The notes: a model not told the origin generated them from the letters alone. A stretch of 17,508 bases of DNA from DATCDR01 sp036510575 (GCA_036510575.1 DATCDR010000010.1:1-17508), one strand, 5' to 3'; counted from the stretch's first letter, positions 7,893 through 15,940 are shown. Made by a program: numbers and translations.

Positions 7893-9552
7893 GGCTCCGC
7901 TCGAGGTCGGGCCGCGAACCGAGGTGCTCGCCGAGGCGCGATGCGAGCGCCATGATCGTAAGCGCCGGGTTCGCTGCCCCCTGCGTCGGACAGACGCTCC
8001 CGTCGGAGACATAGAGATTACGGACGGCCCAGCTCCGTTGATTGGAGTCCACGACGCTGTTCGCCGGAGAGGTGCCCATGCGCGCCCCGCCGATCAGGTG
8101 GGCGTAGCGCTTGATCGTGAGGATGTCCTGTGCACCAGCGGCATGGAGAATGTTCTTGATCACGTTCGCCGAGTACGCGACGTTCGCTTCGTCGTTCTCG
8201 CACAAGCTGTAATCGAAGCGAGCGATCGGCAGCCCGCGGGAGTCCTTCTCCTCGGCCAGCGTGACGCGATTGTCGGGTTGGGCCAACAGCTCGTTCAACA
8301 CCCCGATCGTCGTCCAGTGGTTGTAGTCGCGCATGTACTCGCGAAGAGCGCGACCCCAATGCCCATCCGCGAGCACGTGCTCCGCCCAGCCGATCGGTTC
8401 CGGAGCCACTGTCTGAATCGAGAACCCGCGCGCAAAGCCCCGCGAGGCGTCCGTCTCGTAGAAGTCCTCCGAGGAGCCCTCCGGTGGTGGCGCCTTGTAC
8501 ATCCGCAGCTCGGTCGGAAACCGCCCCGCCGATTGGGTCGCGCCTTGCACCATGACGTAGCGGCCAACTTGGTCTTCATTGTTGCAAAGCCCATTCGGAT
8601 AGCCCCTGGTGGCCGAGTTGAGCAGCAGGCGTGGCGTCTCGATCGAGTAGCCGGCGACGGCGACAACCTTCGCTCGTTGCATCCGCTCGACGTGCTCGCC
8701 CTTTTTGAAGTAGCTCACCCCTGTAGCGAGGCCGCTCGAAAAATCGATCTCCACGCGGGCGGCCATGCAGTCGGATCGGATCTCGACGTCGTGTGCCAAC
8801 GCGTCCGGCAAGTGCGTCACGTATGGGCTGGCCTTGGCGTTGACCTTGCAGCCCTGGAGGCAGTAGCCCCTGTATATACAGTGCGGGCGGTTGCCGAAGG
8901 TGCCGTTCACGATGCCGACTGGGCCGACGCGCATCGTGATGCCCTGTTTGATCGCGCCGCGCCAGAGTACCGACGCTGCCTCGGAGATCGGGTGTGGCGA
9001 GTGTGGGTAGGTATGGGGATAGCCCCATGGCCAGTTCTGCCCGGCCACTGGCAACTCGGCCTCGACACGTTCGTAGTGCGGGCGAAGGTCCTCATATGTG
9101 ATCGGCCAGTCGGCACCCACGCCGTCGAGCGTCATGGTCCGCAGATCGGAGGGGTGAAAGCGCTGGCAGTAGCCCGCGTAATGGACCATCGATCCACCGA
9201 CGCCGCGTCCGGAGTTGTTCTTGCCCATCTCGATCGGGTCGCTGCCACCGATGATGCGCTTCTCGTTCCAGTAGAGCTCGTGTGAGCCGGCCTCGTCAGA
9301 GATCCAGTCCTCGTCGGGATGCCAGAACGGACCGGCCTCGATGATCACCACCTTCCAGCCCTTGCGAGCGAGACGCTGGGCGAGGACGGAGCCGCCCGCA
9401 CCCGCACCGACGACACAAAGGTCAACCTCTTCACTGTCGCGGTAGCGACGCATGGTCTCCTCGCCTGGCAGATCGCGGCGATGCACGTCGACGAGGTAAC
9501 GGGACTCGTTGTCCTTCGGGCCGATTGCACCCTTCAAGAAGTGACGGATCAC
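7885..9552 (-). CDS. GMC-family FAD dehydrogenase (glucose/gluconate dehydrogenase catalytic subunit-like)
   Basis: The 555-residue flavoprotein of the glucose-methanol-choline family oxidises a sugar or aldonate hydroxyl. The FAD-binding motif GAGAGG sits at G49-G54 followed by IIEAG. The active-site pair is H485 (HLIGGARMG) and N528 (GAANPALTIMALA). A Cys triad, C225-x5-C231-x3-C235 (CIYRGYCLQGC), sits where FAD glucose dehydrogenases of the membrane complex bind a 3Fe-4S cluster. The start is GTG 9552, whose GTGA overlaps the stop of the subunit 3 gene. Homology begins near residue 40, and an ATG in frame at residue 34 is an alternative. No signal peptide is seen. This enzyme type normally travels complexed with subunit 3, encoded just upstream. 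Confidence 0.9.
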   Translation of the reverse strand: MIRHFLKGAIGPKDNESRYLVDVHRRDLPGEETMRRYRDSEEVDLCVVGAGAGGSVLAQRLARKGWKVVIIEAGPFWHPDEDWISDEAGSHELYWNEKRIIGGSDPIEMGKNNSGRGVGGSMVHYAGYCQRFHPSDLRTMTLDGVGADWPITYEDLRPHYERVEAELPVAGQNWPWGYPHTYPHSPHPISEAASVLWRGAIKQGITMRVGPVGIVNGTFGNRPHCIYRGYCLQGCKVNAKASPYVTHLPDALAHDVEIRSDCMAARVEIDFSSGLATGVSYFKKGEHVERMQRAKVVAVAGYSIETPRLLLNSATRGYPNGLCNNEDQVGRYVMVQGATQSAGRFPTELRMYKAPPPEGSSEDFYETDASRGFARGFSIQTVAPEPIGWAEHVLADGHWGRALREYMRDYNHWTTIGVLNELLAQPDNRVTLAEEKDSRGLPIARFDYSLCENDEANVAYSANVIKNILHAAGAQDILTIKRYAHLIGGARMGTSPANSVVDSNQRSWAVRNLYVSDGSVCPTQGAANPALTIMALASRLGEHLGSRPDLERSRA

Positions 9553-10280
9553 GCGTCGCCCTCTGCAACGGTTCGCACGGGGTCTTCGTTGGTAGCGCCT
9601 GGCTTTTCGAAGGGCTCCCGGGTGCTCGTCGGCCCGAGTCGCATGAAGCCGCGCGGATAGGCCGGGCCGCCGAAACCGATCTCGTTCCATGCCCACGGAT
9701 GGGAGTAGAACGCGGCGAGGATCATTCGCATGCACACTGCCCACGCGCGCGAGACGTTCAGCCGATCGAGCGACGCCGAGGTCAGCCAACCCTTCGAAAA
9801 TGCCTCAACTATCGACTCCTGATTGCTCAACCTGAGTTCGGCGAACCGGCTGTCGTGGCGGTTGGCGGCTACCTCGTCGAGGCCGGCGAGTGTGATCCGC
9901 CAGGTCTCGCGATCGTCGGGCATGTCGGCGTACTGATAGCCGTCGAGACGCCCCGCGGCGAGCTTCTCGTCGACAAGCTCGGGGACCGGGATACGTGGCT
10001 CGCTGTCTTGCGCGACCGCGACATCACACAACGCACGAAGCGTCGGCTGTTCGTACGCAGAGAAGAAAGCGAAGTGGCCGCCGATCTCCATACGATTGGC
10101 GATCACCCTCGCCGTGGCGGGGTCCCACGTCTTCGCTGCATCGAAAACATCGAAGTCGGGGTAGCGACCGATCATCTGCGGCGTAACACCTCGGCGCTGC
10201 TGCGGAAGCCACGAGGGCTCGAGAGGCTGGCGACCTTCCCGCAGATTCGGCAGGTGATCGGGTCGGGAGAGATCGCGCAT
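9549..10280 (-). CDS. Gluconate 2-dehydrogenase subunit 3-family protein
   Basis: The 243-residue protein carries the subunit 3 signature: FFSAYEQPTLRALCDVAVAQ near residues 70-90, a central helical region, and the diagnostic HPWAWNEIGFGGPAYPRGF close to the C-terminus. In known complexes this small subunit escorts the GMC catalytic subunit through the Tat pathway and stabilises it. Here there is no Tat signal (no twin Arg followed by a hydrophobic stretch); the N-terminus is hydrophilic. The complex therefore appears to stay in the cytoplasm or at the inner membrane face, or to be exported by an unseen route. ATG 10280 directly abuts the stop of the membrane-protein gene (TAAATG). The stop overlaps the GMC start by four bases (GTGA). 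Confidence 0.85.
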   Translation of the reverse strand: MRDLSRPDHLPNLREGRQPLEPSWLPQQRRGVTPQMIGRYPDFDVFDAAKTWDPATARVIANRMEIGGHFAFFSAYEQPTLRALCDVAVAQDSEPRIPVPELVDEKLAAGRLDGYQYADMPDDRETWRITLAGLDEVAANRHDSRFAELRLSNQESIVEAFSKGWLTSASLDRLNVSRAWAVCMRMILAAFYSHPWAWNEIGFGGPAYPRGFMRLGPTSTREPFEKPGATNEDPVRTVAEGDA

Positions 10281-10772
10281 TTAGCGGCGTTCTTCTTCCC
10301 GACGCAGGATCGCTGCAAGCACACCCATGCCACCCACCAGGGTCATCAGCCCGGGCGCCGCGATCGGGGGACCCATCGGAACGTTGTAGGAGGCGAGACT
10401 CCACCCACCTGGCTTTCGGGCCACACCGCGAGCGTGGAAGAACTCGCCCAGGAGTCCATCCGCGGTGTAGATGATCGCCGTCACCGGAAGTACCGTTTTA
10501 GCCCACTTGCTGCTGAACACGCCCATCACGCCGGAGACAATGACCGGCGGCGTCACGATGATCGGGCTCCACATCCACTTGTTGCCGAAGCTTGCACGGT
10601 AGTGCTCGAAGAAAATCTCGGCCGTTGTGATCGTCGCGGCCACCGCTGTCAGTCCCGATAGAGAACGTTCGAAGGTGCCGTGTTGGACGTTCTTTACCAT
10701 CTTGTCGATGACGTAGGTGGCCTCGCCGAGCGAGACGGCGTCCGACGTGGCCCGCTTCTTAGTCGTTCGCAT
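10281..10772 (-). CDS. Four-helix membrane protein of unknown function in the dehydrogenase operon
   Basis: The 163-residue protein has a basic N-terminus and four predicted membrane helices (about 39-57, 70-86, 93-112, 134-156). Constrained-looking motifs include FFEHYRASF (H57) at the end of helix 1, KWMWSP between helices 1 and 2, and GEFFHARGVARKPGGW (H113) at the end of helix 3. The last helix is followed by an RREEERR tail. I do not recognise the family. ATG 10772 lies one base after the TPP-enzyme stop, and the gene abuts subunit 3. It occupies the place where related dehydrogenase operons encode a multiheme cytochrome c. The two His at similar membrane depth make a membrane anchor, quinone or heme site conceivable; this is inference. 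Confidence 0.8.
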   Translation of the reverse strand: MRTTKKRATSDAVSLGEATYVIDKMVKNVQHGTFERSLSGLTAVAATITTAEIFFEHYRASFGNKWMWSPIIVTPPVIVSGVMGVFSSKWAKTVLPVTAIIYTADGLLGEFFHARGVARKPGGWSLASYNVPMGPPIAAPGLMTLVGGMGVLAAILRREEERR

Positions 10773-10773
10773 C

Positions 10774-12567
10774 TCAGCGGCCGGGGAGAAAGGACTGGAA
10801 CGTCTCCCGCGCGCCTTCGAGAGCACCACGCCAGCCCTCTTTCGGATCCGCGAGCGTGGACTTCATCAGCGCCTCTGCTTCCTCGCGTGAGATGTGCGGG
10901 GGAATGGGCGGTTCATCAGGAGTCGTGATTGCATCCACGATCACCGGTCGGTCAGCGGCGAAGGCTTCGTCCCACGCACCCTCGATCTCGGCGGCGGTGC
11001 TGACCTTGATGCCCTTTAGCCCGATCAGGTTCGCAAACGCGGCAAAGTCCATGTACGGAATCGCCTGCGATGCCACCAACCGCGGGTCGCCCTCCATGGC
11101 ACGCTGTTCCCAGGTGACCTGATTGAGGTCCTCGTTATTCAGCACAAGCACGATGAGGCGAGGATCGGACCAGGTCTTGTAGTACTTGAGCGCAGTGAGC
11201 ATCTCCGCCATGCCGCCCATCTGCATCGCACCATCGCCAACCATCGCCACCGAGACGCGATCGGGAAAAGCGAACTTTGCAGCGATGGCATAAGGGACGC
11301 CGGGCACCATCGTGGCGAGGTTCCCCGACAGCATCGCTTTCATACCCTCACGGATTTTGATTTGGCGTGCGTACCAGTTCGCGGCAGTTCCCGAGTCCGA
11401 CGACAAGATCGCGTTATCGGGCAGGTGACGCGACAGTGAGGAGAAAAGACCTTGCGGTCGGATGCGGCCGTTCAGATCGGACGGCTGGCCGCGATCTTCC
11501 ATCAGTTGCCACCACTCCGAGACGTTCTTCTTGATCTCCTCTTGCCACGAGCGATCGTCCTTGTGCTTCAACAAGGGCAGCAGTTCGGCGAGGGTGTCCT
11601 TCGAATCTCCCACCAGCGCCAGGTCCATCGCATAGCGGATGGAGAGATTCCGTGCGGATAGATCGATCTGGATCGCCTTCGCCTGACCGAGTGGAGGAAG
11701 GAACTCCGAATACGGGAAACTGCTGCCGATCATGAGCAAGGTGTCGGCGCCTTGCATCATGTCCCAGGAGGGCTTGGTGCCGAGAAGGCCGATCGAGCCG
11801 GTGCAGTAGGAGACGTCATCGGGTACCGCGGCCTTGCCGAGAAGAGCTTTCGCGACCCCGGCACCGAGTGCGTCTGCCACCGCGAGCACCTCGTCGGTCG
11901 CATGCAAGGCACCTTGTCCGACGAGAATTGCCACCCGTTCGCCGGCGTTCAGAATGTCTGCTGCGGATTGCAGCTGGTCGGTGGAGGGGATCTGTCGTGG
12001 CGCCCACCAACCCACTCCGGAGTGCAGCGTGTGCGTCTTTAGCGGCTGTTCAGGCACGGCCTCCATGTCTTGGATGTCAGCCGGAACGATCACGCAGGTC
12101 ACTGTGCGTTCGGCCTTGGCGATGCGGATCGCACGATCGATCATGTGGCGGATCGTGGAGGGATCAGTGACCTGTTGCACATAGGCGGAGGCGACGTCGG
12201 AGTAGAGCTGGAGGAGATTGACCTCCTGTTGGAAGTCGCCGCCCATCGCTCGATTGAAGGTCTGTCCGACAATGGCGACCACGGGGCGGTGATCCAGTTT
12301 GGCGTCATAGAGACCATTGAGAAGGTGGATCGCGCCTGGACCCGAGGTAGCCAGACAGACACCGACGTCATCGGTGAACTTCGCATGTCCACACGCCATG
12401 AACGCGGCCATCTCCTCGTGACGAGTCTGGACGAAACGCAACTGATCCTCATGACGGCCAAGGGCACCGAGAATGCCATTGATGCCGTCGCCGGGGAAGC
12501 CGTAAACCGTCGTGACACCCCATTCGATAAGCCGATCGCATAGATAGTCGCCAGCCGTCATGGTCAT
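10774..12567 (-). CDS. TPP-dependent enzyme, pyruvate oxidase / pyruvate:quinone dehydrogenase-like
   Basis: The 597-residue protein has the three-domain layout of the acetolactate synthase/pyruvate oxidase family. The Pyr domain carries catalytic Glu51 (RHEEMAAF) and LATSGPGAIHLLNGLYDA. The central domain is of the FAD-binding type (about 190-350). The PP domain has the Mg-TPP motif from GDGAMQMGG (G444-D445-G446) to N477-N478 (LNNEDLNQ). The closest overall resemblance is to PoxB-like proteins, which decarboxylate pyruvate oxidatively to acetate and pass electrons to quinone. The exact 2-keto acid is not fixed by the sequence. ATG 12567 follows AGGGAGA by 7-8 bases; ATG 12561 is a second option. 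It is the first gene of the minus-strand operon, with the next gene one base downstream. Confidence 0.88.
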   Translation of the reverse strand: MTMTAGDYLCDRLIEWGVTTVYGFPGDGINGILGALGRHEDQLRFVQTRHEEMAAFMACGHAKFTDDVGVCLATSGPGAIHLLNGLYDAKLDHRPVVAIVGQTFNRAMGGDFQQEVNLLQLYSDVASAYVQQVTDPSTIRHMIDRAIRIAKAERTVTCVIVPADIQDMEAVPEQPLKTHTLHSGVGWWAPRQIPSTDQLQSAADILNAGERVAILVGQGALHATDEVLAVADALGAGVAKALLGKAAVPDDVSYCTGSIGLLGTKPSWDMMQGADTLLMIGSSFPYSEFLPPLGQAKAIQIDLSARNLSIRYAMDLALVGDSKDTLAELLPLLKHKDDRSWQEEIKKNVSEWWQLMEDRGQPSDLNGRIRPQGLFSSLSRHLPDNAILSSDSGTAANWYARQIKIREGMKAMLSGNLATMVPGVPYAIAAKFAFPDRVSVAMVGDGAMQMGGMAEMLTALKYYKTWSDPRLIVLVLNNEDLNQVTWEQRAMEGDPRLVASQAIPYMDFAAFANLIGLKGIKVSTAAEIEGAWDEAFAADRPVIVDAITTPDEPPIPPHISREEAEALMKSTLADPKEGWRGALEGARETFQSFLPGR

Positions 12568-12628
12568 CGCACTGTCTCCCTACTGGTTAAAAATCGCGGG
12601 CTCAGCACGTAGCGCGAAACCGCACTCT

Positions 12629-12651
12629 TCACTCATTGGGTCACTCATTGG
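12629..12651. promoter_or_regulatory. Tandem 12-bp repeat upstream of the operon (possible operator)
   Basis: The 11-base TCACTCATTGG occurs at 12629-12639 and again at 12641-12651, a period of 12 bases. Read toward the operon it is CCAATGAGTGA twice, 62-84 bases before the ATG of the TPP enzyme. Two exact copies about one helical turn apart in an otherwise non-repetitive gap suggest a regulator-binding site. No confident -10/-35 pair could be assigned beside it. Confidence 0.4.
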
Positions 12652-13481
12652 ACGTTTTCTCCGCTGCGAAGCCGAACAGATGTTTTGCCACGCGACGTAC
12701 CGAGCCGGGTGGCAATTCAAATTAAGGGTCCCGTATCAGGCCACACATCTCTCACGGGACTCCAATACCCCAGACCCTCGGAGATGAACCTGAAGATGAA
12801 GGGGGTGCTGGGCGCCCGGGAGGGAACTCGATAACTGCTCAAACCGTTATGCAAGTTGCCGGTAGTCTGTCCAAGCCCCTCGCCGACTTGGCGGGCGACT
12901 TCTGGCCGTATCCCGTGCGCCTCCCGTGTAGGCGATCTTCTAGGATCGTCCTCAACGAACTAGGCAGCTTAAAGGCCTCACCGAGCGTCTACGAAGCCCT
13001 CACCGCCCTCGTCTACGGGCCGGCGCCATCCGGCACGCACCCCTCGACCCCTAAAAGCCAGGTTGCTGGGGACGTCCCTCCGAAGCCCGCCGCGCTATCG
13101 AACCGATCCCCGACGCCTATCTCCACTGGCTCGGCCACTGCGGCCACGCGAACCCGAGACCAACCACAATGGGCCAGCCGAGCTGATCCTCGCGGCAACC
13201 AGCCCGACGGATCAGGCCTCCTCGCTGAAGCCGGTGCCGAGCGCTCGGTGGGTTCCTTGGGCAACGCTTCGGCGTCTGCCCTAAACACGCTGAACTCCAC
13301 TGGACGATCGGCGTCAACCGGCTCTCGACGGTCGGCACCCGGGCGCCAACGCCCATGGTTTGAACCGGTTGAGGATCGGGTAGCGCGTCTGGACGCGCCC
13401 CCAATCAGGGATTGGGAGTCGCTTCTTTACTATCGATCTTTCTAATACCGCTCGACCCGTAGCGCTCCTCGATTGGTTGTC
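12652..13481. other. 830-base gap without a supportable gene
   Basis: This region lies between the divergent operons. Frames such as 12849-13445 (plus, 198 residues) and 13013-13300 (minus) are Pro/Ser/Arg/Ala-rich, overlap one another and match nothing I know, so I leave them out. There is a GTCCCGT (12728-12734)/ACGGGAC (12754-12760) inverted repeat and a GGGCGCCC palindrome at 12810-12817, neither clearly functional. Promoters for both flanking operons should lie here. Confidence 0.4.
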
Positions 13482-14102
13482 ATGCAACAAACTGATCTTC
13501 CAGTTATCACGGCCCGTGGAACGGACGTGGTCGCTTTGCTCTCGACGGAGCACGAAGGCTTGCGCGCGAGTTTTGCGCAAGCGACCTGCCCTACGGAGGG
13601 TGCGGTTCGCCGCTACGAGGTTCTTAAGTTCGCTCGCCTGCTCGTCCGCCACATTACGGGCGAGCAATGCGTGGTGTATCCGGTCGTCGCTCGGATCGCA
13701 GGCGGTGACGAATTTCGCTCCGAGATGCTCCGCCAAGAACGAGAGCTCGCGACCTACCTCGCGCGATTGCTGCGACGGCTCGCCTGGCATCCAGGCGGCC
13801 GTGGACTCCAACGGAGAATCCATTGCTTCTCAGAACTCCTTGAGCACCATCTCACTTACGAGGCGCGCTCGTTGCTCCCGATCCTTCTCGCCTTAGAAAG
13901 CGAGCAGAAGCGCCAGCTAATGGGCACGTGGCTTTGCCGAGCCGAAGCGCTGGCATCGCCGCGGCCACATCCGCATGGGCCGCAGCGCCCCGCTGGATTG
14001 CTCACGATCGGTCTGGCGATCGGCATCGTCGATCGCCTAAGGAATGCGGGATCGTTGGCGGCGCGGGGTGCAGATGTGAGTCGCTCGCAGGATGGCGTCT
14101 AA
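13482..14102 (+). CDS. Hemerythrin-like (HHE cation-binding) domain protein
   Basis: The 206-residue protein has the four-helix HHE pattern: H24 (TEHEGLR), H57 and E61 (RHITGEQCVVYP), then H123 and E127 (HHLTYEARSLLP). The C-terminal PHPHGPQRPAG and IVDRLRNA tail is typical of actinobacterial hemerythrin-domain proteins. Such proteins bind a diiron centre and sense or store O2, NO or peroxide in the cytoplasm. Where the third-helix His of an EHREL-type motif is expected, this protein reads RQEREL (E86/R87), so one ligand seems replaced. ATG 13482 is chosen; no good Shine-Dalgarno is visible. Its TAA directly abuts the cytochrome oxidase start (TAAATG), so the two genes are co-expressed and may be linked through oxygen. 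Confidence 0.75.
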   Translation: MQQTDLPVITARGTDVVALLSTEHEGLRASFAQATCPTEGAVRRYEVLKFARLLVRHITGEQCVVYPVVARIAGGDEFRSEMLRQERELATYLARLLRRLAWHPGGRGLQRRIHCFSELLEHHLTYEARSLLPILLALESEQKRQLMGTWLCRAEALASPRPHPHGPQRPAGLLTIGLAIGIVDRLRNAGSLAARGADVSRSQDGV

Positions 14103-15755
14103 ATGACGATCGTGAGGGTGCCCGAATCGAACATCTTTCTGCCCGGAGCAGAACTCGAACGCGGGCCGACCGGGATCCTCAAGTGGCTCAGCTCGACCGA
14201 CCACAAGCTGATCGGCCGGAGTTACCTCATCACATCTTTCCTTTTTTTCTGCCTATCCGGCTGCATGGCGATCATCATGCGAACGAATCTCGCCTCACCG
14301 GGCAGTCAGATCGTCAGCCAGCACACCTATAACGAGCTGTTCACGATGCATGGCAGCATCATGATGTACCTCTTCGCCGGCCCCTTCGCTTTCGGCGGCC
14401 TTGCCAACTACATGGTCCCGATTCAAATTGGCGCGCCGGACATGGCTTTCCCTCGGCTGAATGCGCTTTCCTACTGGCTCTACCTCACTGGGGGGCTGAC
14501 CATCGTCAGCGGGTTCTTCACGACCGGAGGCGCGGCGGACTTCGGCTGGGTCGCCTACGCGCCGCTCTCCGACGCCGTCAACTCCCCCGGCGCCGGACCG
14601 GACATGTGGATCGTCGGACTGATCCTCACCGGCTTCTCCGCGATCTTTACCGCCGTGAACATCCTCACGACGGCCTTCTACCTACGCGCGCCGGGGATGA
14701 CGATGTTTCGGCTGCCCATCTTCACCTGGGACATGATCGTGACGGCGATCTTGATCCTCATCGCTTTTCCGGTGCTGACGGGCGCCCTCGTCATGTTGTG
14801 GTGCGACCGACATATCGGAAGCCATATCTATACCGTCTCTGGTGGCGGGGTACCGGTGCTCTGGCAGAACCTCTTCTGGTTTTTCGGACATCCCGAGGTC
14901 TACATCCTCGCGTTGCCGTTCTTTGGAATCGTGACCGACGTCCTCGCCACCTTTTCCAGGAAGCCTGTGTTTGGCTACAAGGAGATGATCTTCGCAACGA
15001 TCGCAATCGGTGCGCTCTCGACGGCGGTGTGGGCTCACCACATGTTCACCACCGGTACCGTGCTGCTCCCCTTCTTCAGCCTGACGTCGTATCTCATCGC
15101 GGTGCCGACGGGGATCAAGTATTTCAACTGGATCGGGACGATGTGGCGGGGCTCAGTGATCTACACCGCTGCAATGCTCTTCTCGGTGGGTTTCCTCGTC
15201 GTGTTCCTCTTCGGCGGTGTTACCGGAGTGCTCCTCGCCTCACCACCAATAGACTTTGCGACCCATGACACGTACTTCGTCGTCGCGCATTTCCACCAAG
15301 TGCTCGCCGGCTCGGCGGAGTTCGCGGGCTTTTCTGCGATCTACTACTGGTACCCGAAGATGACCGGGCGAATGCTGGGCGAGCGTCTCGGTAGAGCGAG
15401 CTTCTGGTTCATGTTCGTCGGGTTCCTCGTCACGTTCCTCCCGCAGTATCTGGTCGGACTGCATGGCATGCCGAGGCGCATCACCGACTACTCGGCGAGC
15501 GACGGTTGGACGGGGCTCAACCAAATCTCGACCGTCGGCTCATATCTGCTGTTCGTGGGCGTCGCGCTGACAGTCCTCAACTTCTACGTTTCGTGGCGGC
15601 GTCCGGTCATTGCTTCGTCCAATCCGTGGGATGGTCAGACACTCGAATGGGCGACCAGCTCTCCCCCGCCGGAGCACAACTTCCACTCCATCTCGCCAAT
15701 TCGTTCGGAGCGCCCTGTATGGAATGCCAACCACCCTGATCATCCCTCCGACTAA
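14103..15755 (+). CDS. ctaD: Cytochrome c oxidase subunit I (aa3-type)
   Basis: The 550-residue heme-copper oxidase subunit I has twelve membrane helices and reduces O2 to water while pumping protons. Ligands are all present: H83 and H398 for the low-spin heme, H396 for heme a3, and H263, H312 and H313 for CuB. Y267 in GHPEVY can crosslink to H263. The D-channel entry D113 with N120 (GAPDMAFPRLN), E265 in HPEVY and K339 in PTGIK of the K-channel mark it as an A1-type proton pump. The N-terminus (LKWLSSTDHK) and full length look intact. It is coupled to the hemerythrin gene with zero spacing. No subunit II, III or IV gene lies in the window, so its partners must be elsewhere. Confidence 0.96.
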   Translation: MTIVRVPESNIFLPGAELERGPTGILKWLSSTDHKLIGRSYLITSFLFFCLSGCMAIIMRTNLASPGSQIVSQHTYNELFTMHGSIMMYLFAGPFAFGGLANYMVPIQIGAPDMAFPRLNALSYWLYLTGGLTIVSGFFTTGGAADFGWVAYAPLSDAVNSPGAGPDMWIVGLILTGFSAIFTAVNILTTAFYLRAPGMTMFRLPIFTWDMIVTAILILIAFPVLTGALVMLWCDRHIGSHIYTVSGGGVPVLWQNLFWFFGHPEVYILALPFFGIVTDVLATFSRKPVFGYKEMIFATIAIGALSTAVWAHHMFTTGTVLLPFFSLTSYLIAVPTGIKYFNWIGTMWRGSVIYTAAMLFSVGFLVVFLFGGVTGVLLASPPIDFATHDTYFVVAHFHQVLAGSAEFAGFSAIYYWYPKMTGRMLGERLGRASFWFMFVGFLVTFLPQYLVGLHGMPRRITDYSASDGWTGLNQISTVGSYLLFVGVALTVLNFYVSWRRPVIASSNPWDGQTLEWATSSPPPEHNFHSISPIRSERPVWNANHPDHPSD

Positions 15756-15862
15756 GCAACGCAATCCATAGAGCAAACTGGTGAATCTCTTCGGGTCGGT
15801 CCGTCTCGGCGTAGTTCCAAAAGGTTCTCCTCAACTCCTCAACAAGATGTGCCGTTAACAGC

Positions 15863-15897
15863 CTCGACGATCATCCGGACAGTATGTGTTCGTCGAG
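15863..15897 (+). terminator. Inverted repeat downstream of ctaD
   Basis: CTCGACGA (15863-15870) pairs perfectly with TCGTCGAG (15890-15897) around a 19-base loop, 107 bases after the ctaD stop and 44 bases before the IS end. No T run follows. It may terminate the hemerythrin-ctaD transcript. Nothing else was recognised between 15756 and 15940. Confidence 0.3.
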
Positions 15898-15940
15898 ATC
15901 GTGACGTGAGCCAACTCGATCCGCCGGTCATCTCCCTCTG

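Noticed and set aside
6999..7955. A 318-residue plus-strand open frame
   Set aside because: It is the complement of the aldose epimerase coding sequence; no independent support.
7864..9285. A 473-residue plus-strand open frame
   Set aside because: It lies antisense to the well-supported GMC flavoprotein and epimerase. Its translation has no recognisable motif, as expected for mirror frames in high-GC coding DNA.
9525..10661. A 378-residue plus-strand open frame
   Set aside because: It is antisense to the subunit 3 and membrane-protein genes, Arg/His-rich, and shows no domain.
12728..12760. Inverted repeat GTCCCGT/ACGGGAC
   Set aside because: The loop is 19 bases, no gene ends nearby, and no T run follows, so I cannot call a terminator or operator.
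12849..13445. A 198-residue plus-strand open frame between the divergent operons
   Set aside because: Pro/Ser/Ala/Arg-rich throughout, no Shine-Dalgarno, no domain, and overlapped by equally long frames on the other strand.
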